64,000 nucleotides of DNA. Source: Rhodosorus marinus. Its lineage: Eukaryota > Rhodophyta > Stylonematophyceae > Stylonematales > Stylonemataceae. Below the pieces are notes generated by a model. The model had not been told where the DNA came from, did not search any database, and was given only the letters and a program-made list of their open reading frames with translations. Both the position numbers and the translations under genes were made by a program. This document shows, one piece after another, positions 60,490 to 64,000 of this stretch. Numbering within the stretch: the stretch's first letter is position 1; each line of letters opens with the position of its first letter. Where the stretch lies: positions 1,550,001 to 1,614,000 of the forward strand of contig JAMWBK010000005.1 in assembly GCA_029953675.1 (NCBI GenBank). The letters are read 5' to 3'.

Positions 60490-62418
60490 TTACGCAATTC
60501 GATTTGACTTGATGAAAGTTTTCACTTGATCCGCGGCTCCGTCAGCAACGACGAGCGTTTTGAGAATCCTACTCGACCAGAGCTTTGCATCCATCTCGAA
60601 CGCGTACTTCTCCACCTGTCGAATAGAATAGACGAGTTGACTTCAGCGGACTGCACCTCCGAATGAAAGCGTACCTCGACCCAAAATGCGGATGCGTTTA
60701 CCATGTCAAAGGCCTCCTCCGTTTCAAACTTATCGAACAGGACACCGCTCTTAGTCTTCACTCTGTCCTTTTCCGCCTCCCAAAGTCGAATCATCTGCGA
60801 TACGTTCGAAGGGATTCTTTCGCTCCTGCATCGAGAGCTAGCATGTGCGTTCAGGTAGGCAATGATCTGTTCGGCAGAGATACCATTCCTCAACGCCATC
60901 CTGACGCTCTCGTTCGTAATATGTCCCACCGCCAGGTTGGGCAACCGTGTTCTCATATGTACAAACATTGAGATCAAATCAACCTAGTTCGTTTCCATAC
61001 CAGCAGGTTCATGAATCAAATCATTGCATGTCTCCGTTAGCACCAAAATTAGGCAGAGCCCAAATTCTCCCGGGGAACAGCAAGCACGTACCTGTAGCTT
61101 TGATGTCGTATACGCGTAGAGCCGAAAATTCGTTTCCACGATGATCTCACACGTCCCTAGACTGGCGCTGACGTTCTTTTCATCAGTCCTCCCGCCTGAA
61201 CCAGTATTTGCCACCAACCTCCTGCCTACTTTCGTTGGGAAGAAAGTATTGCTCTGTCTGGAGGATTTGTAGACCAGTCCAAGAGCAACCAGCGCCTCCA
61301 TGGCCTCGACCTAGTCAACCGAGACACAACTACTTAGCAACGTGCAGCCTCCCAGGATGGACATGCGTGCTTCGACCATGATCTTACAGGTCCATCCTTC
61401 AGATCTGAGATATTATAACCCACACCGGGCTCGGAGTAGTTCATTTCGAACAGAAACTGTAGCACTTCTCTCTTAGCTTTTATCGATCCATTCGAAACTG
61501 AGTTGACCAGTTCCAGTAGCAGGACCCAGACCTGGACAAGCCGAGGCAATCGTTTGGATTAGGTTGGGATCTTTCTAGACGTGGTCAGCTGCTGCTCTTC
61601 TTTAAAGCACCGATCGGACGGCGTTCCCAAAGACGATTGGGCCCATTAGGAAGCTATTCTACTCCCTCGAGGTCCTCGTTGCGGTAGCGTACCTGCGAAT
61701 AAGGATCCCTCAATAAGAACTGGAACCCCTTGCTCGTAATCTTCAGTCCTTCGCCGGTGTCATTCAATAAGTTAATCCTTCTCAATGCCTTGATGATTGC
61801 TTTCGGTGGTTTGGTGGTGCTGGTTGAGTTCGGATCCATGCCCACTAGAAAGTGCAGAACAGATTCCCACTTTTTCTGACCGAAGCTTTCCAGCTGTTCC
61901 TCGGAGACGCTTTCTGACTGCATTCAAGGAAGTACCAGCGCGTTGATGTGAGAATAGACCTCGGGTCAAGTGTACTCGGGTCTGCGTGTTTGGATATGGC
62001 GTACACTGCCATCTGCTCGCTGGAAGGGAGCTTCAAGGTCCATGCTGATCGACTTCCTTAGGTTCTCTGCGAAGGCCGCGTTGAGCGTAAACGAGATGAC
62101 ACTTCCGATAGCTTCCCTTTCCATGATCCTCAGATCGAGCAGCTGTGTGCTCGCGGTTTGGTACGATCTGTCCGACTCAAAAGACGCCCGAGCAACGTCG
62201 TAGGGGATCGGACTCGAATCGGAGTTGGGCAGGTACAGCAACCGCATCAGCAGATGTCGACAAGCCGGCGGAATCGCTCTAAGCAAACCACAAACGGCAA
62301 AACGAGATTTGTACAACAGCCTCAACTCCTTTGATTCCCATCCGAGCAGCTCCTCCACGATCGGACCGGGGAGTTGACCCCCACCTTCTCGGCTACCCCC
62401 CCTGCTCTCGGATCCCAT
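60490..62418 (-). CDS. TFB2: TFIIH core subunit TFB2 / p52 (GTF2H4)
   Basis: Six exons (62418..62005, 61917..61693, 61531..61388, 61310..61092, 60983..60675, 60615..60490) give 478 residues. p52 anchors the XPB helicase in TFIIH, which acts in transcription initiation and nucleotide excision repair. Diagnostic parts are FGQKKWESVLHFLVG, ITSKGFQFLLRDPYSQVW, VLQFLFEMNYSEPGVGYNIS, FFPTKVGRRLVAN, EIIVETNFRLYAYTTSKLQ, NGISAEQIIAYLNAHA and MIRLWEAEKDRVKTKSGVLF. The C-terminal domain that binds p8/TFB5 is present (about residues 370-478). The N-terminus has a short Gly/Ser/Glu-rich lead, and the first true ATG is at 62418. The first donor (GTACGC at 62004) is chosen because it keeps the frame. Confidence 0.93.
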
Positions 62419-64000
62419 CACATGAAAAAGACAAAAGGAAACGCACCGGTGTCGCCAGGAACTGAGCTCCCCGACTACTGCCCTAAGATATCAATCTATC
62501 TCAATCTCCTCCCATACTTGTCAACCCCACCTGCGTTCTTTTCAAATGCCGTCGTCGGCAACCACCCCTGTTGACGGGACAAGCCGACGCCAACACGAGT
62601 CTGCTCTTCCAGAACCTCGCACATTTCGTTACCGCGTCGAACTTCTAGTACGATAATAGTAAATACTAGCGTTTGTACTAATATGTAGTTCAGATTGCTC
62701 GTCGCTGGAATAGATTGAATTTTGGTAAATTTGAAATTCGGCAGCTGTCCTTAAGTGAATCCCTCAAAATAATTTTATTATATGAATACATAGTTAGGGC
62801 CTTTAATTTATTTCGGAATTATGATTTCAACGTTCACCAACACAGATTACTTAAATATTACGTAAAATCTATAATAGTGTATGGATTTCTGAGAAAAAGA
62901 GTAGTGGAGAGTAATTTGTTAAGTAATTCATGGTCAAAATTGGCTTCGTTTGCTGTTCGTGGACGTGTAGTTGGCCACTTGCGGCGACGTTCAAGGAGCG
63001 AGAAGAAATCCGTTTAGACTTGGCAGGGTCGGAGCAATAAAAGCTTTCGTAACTTGGGAGGCTGAGTGAGGTGCGCTAGGTGAACTTTTCGCGGCAAACG
63101 GGGTTGGTAGTAGTACTGCCGGTGAGCGGAGTTCAAAGTACAATAAGAGCACCTCAGCACCGCTTTTTTGGCGAGCGCTTTTCTTGGACTTCAGTTAAAT
63201 TCAAGCAACGAGTACACGCGTTTCGTAGCTTCTGGCGTGCTGGTTAAGGCCAATTGATGACTCCTCATTACAATTTCGCCAACTTTTTCCGGAGGCTGAG
63301 ATCGCGCCCGAGGAACGCAATCTGTAGATGAAAGAGGGGTAGTTTGTTCGCTGGAAACCTAAATTCCGGGAAAACAAATTGCTTAAGAAAATAGGATTCC
63401 TGCAACAGCCGCAGGAGCAGTCGGAGCTCCACGGCCGCGGGTAGTAGCCTCGTTCTACTCAGGTATTATCACAAAAGTGCGGTCAAAAGAAGAACGCCAA
63501 CATTCCGACGAATACTATACAACTTCCCACAGAGAGCTACTTAGGTCTAGACCACCAGGTCACCAGCATCACCCTGCATATATCCCCCTCCATCCCCTAC
63601 AAAAAATCAAAACCCTCGCACCGGATTTTTGCAAAGAGTAACCCACTGCGGCCACATTGAGAAGCCACAGTCCAGCAACCACATCTGAACAAACACGCAA
63701 TCGTCCTTGTCCATTTAACGCTATTAGAATCTGAGCCAAATGTACGACGACCAACCCCCAGGGGTGCGAAGTCCTTCCCATTATTCACAAAAAAACAAAA
63801 AAACTTCGCCCCTGTGCTAGGTTCCAAGCTTGTTTTTGATAAGAATTTAACCCCTTCCGTATCGATGAATGGAAATTCTCGAATGAACTTGGATATCCCC
63901 ACCCTCACCCCATAAAAAAAAAAGCAAAATGTGGAACCTACTCAGATATCTACACTCTCCGTAACTGATTAGTAGACTACTCAGGGTTTCTTATTGCAAA
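62419..64000. other. Gap at the right edge
   Basis: About 1.6 kb. The TFB2 promoter lies in the first few hundred bases. The part 62700-62950 is A/T-rich with a plus frame (62715-63017) lacking family features. A minus frame at 63597-63908 (FIREFPFIDTEGVKFL) is unrecognised. No RNA gene or repeat seen. Confidence 0.45.

Overview
The window is nuclear DNA of a compact, intron-containing eukaryote that carries a plastid. A primary-plastid alga, most likely a red alga, fits best; this is inference. The protein genes carry many short GT-AG introns, mostly 50-100 nt, and the gene models below join in phase across them. Plastid lineage is suggested by a nuclear gene for a cyanobacterial-type F1 gamma subunit with a presequence (Phe at residue 4, no preceding signal peptide) that lacks the redox cysteines of green plants, by a DUF1825 protein otherwise typical of cyanobacteria and plastids, by a plastid-type thioredoxin, and by plant-like RPT2 and MetRS versions.

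Layout. 0-10 kb: 3' end of PWP2, a type II membrane sulfotransferase, BRX1, and a Rab escort protein. 10-17 kb: a G/C-tract-rich gap, ATPC, a tentative small gene and a RING protein. 17-22 kb, minus strand: a degenerate NAK-like pseudokinase with an ANTH-like domain, followed in phase by an RS-rich linker and an intact Raf-like kinase, so possibly one 16-exon gene. 23-35 kb, minus strand: DUF1825, a small unknown, methionyl-tRNA synthetase, proteasome RPT2, an unknown one-TM protein and thioredoxin. 38-48 kb: TBC RabGAP, PRKRIP1-like, an unresolved stretch, CDK8, DIM1 and a HEAT-repeat (HEATR6-like) protein. 51-62 kb: COQ5, dihydroxyacetone kinase, two identical tRNA-Asn genes, an intronless bacterial-type glycerol dehydrogenase, a saccharopine-dehydrogenase-like oxidoreductase and TFIIH subunit TFB2.

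Most genes are housekeeping: ribosome biogenesis (PWP2, BRX1), splicing (DIM1, PRKRIP1), transcription (CDK8, TFB2), translation (MetRS, tRNA-Asn), proteolysis (RPT2) and Rab trafficking (REP, TBC). Two places stand out. One is the possible pseudokinase-ANTH-Raf-kinase fusion. The other is the divergent glycerol dehydrogenase and dihydroxyacetone kinase pair, which together would turn glycerol into DHAP. I recognised no transposon, CRISPR array or virus. Exon borders were set by eye from splice consensus, reading phase and family similarity and may be off by a few bases in places.
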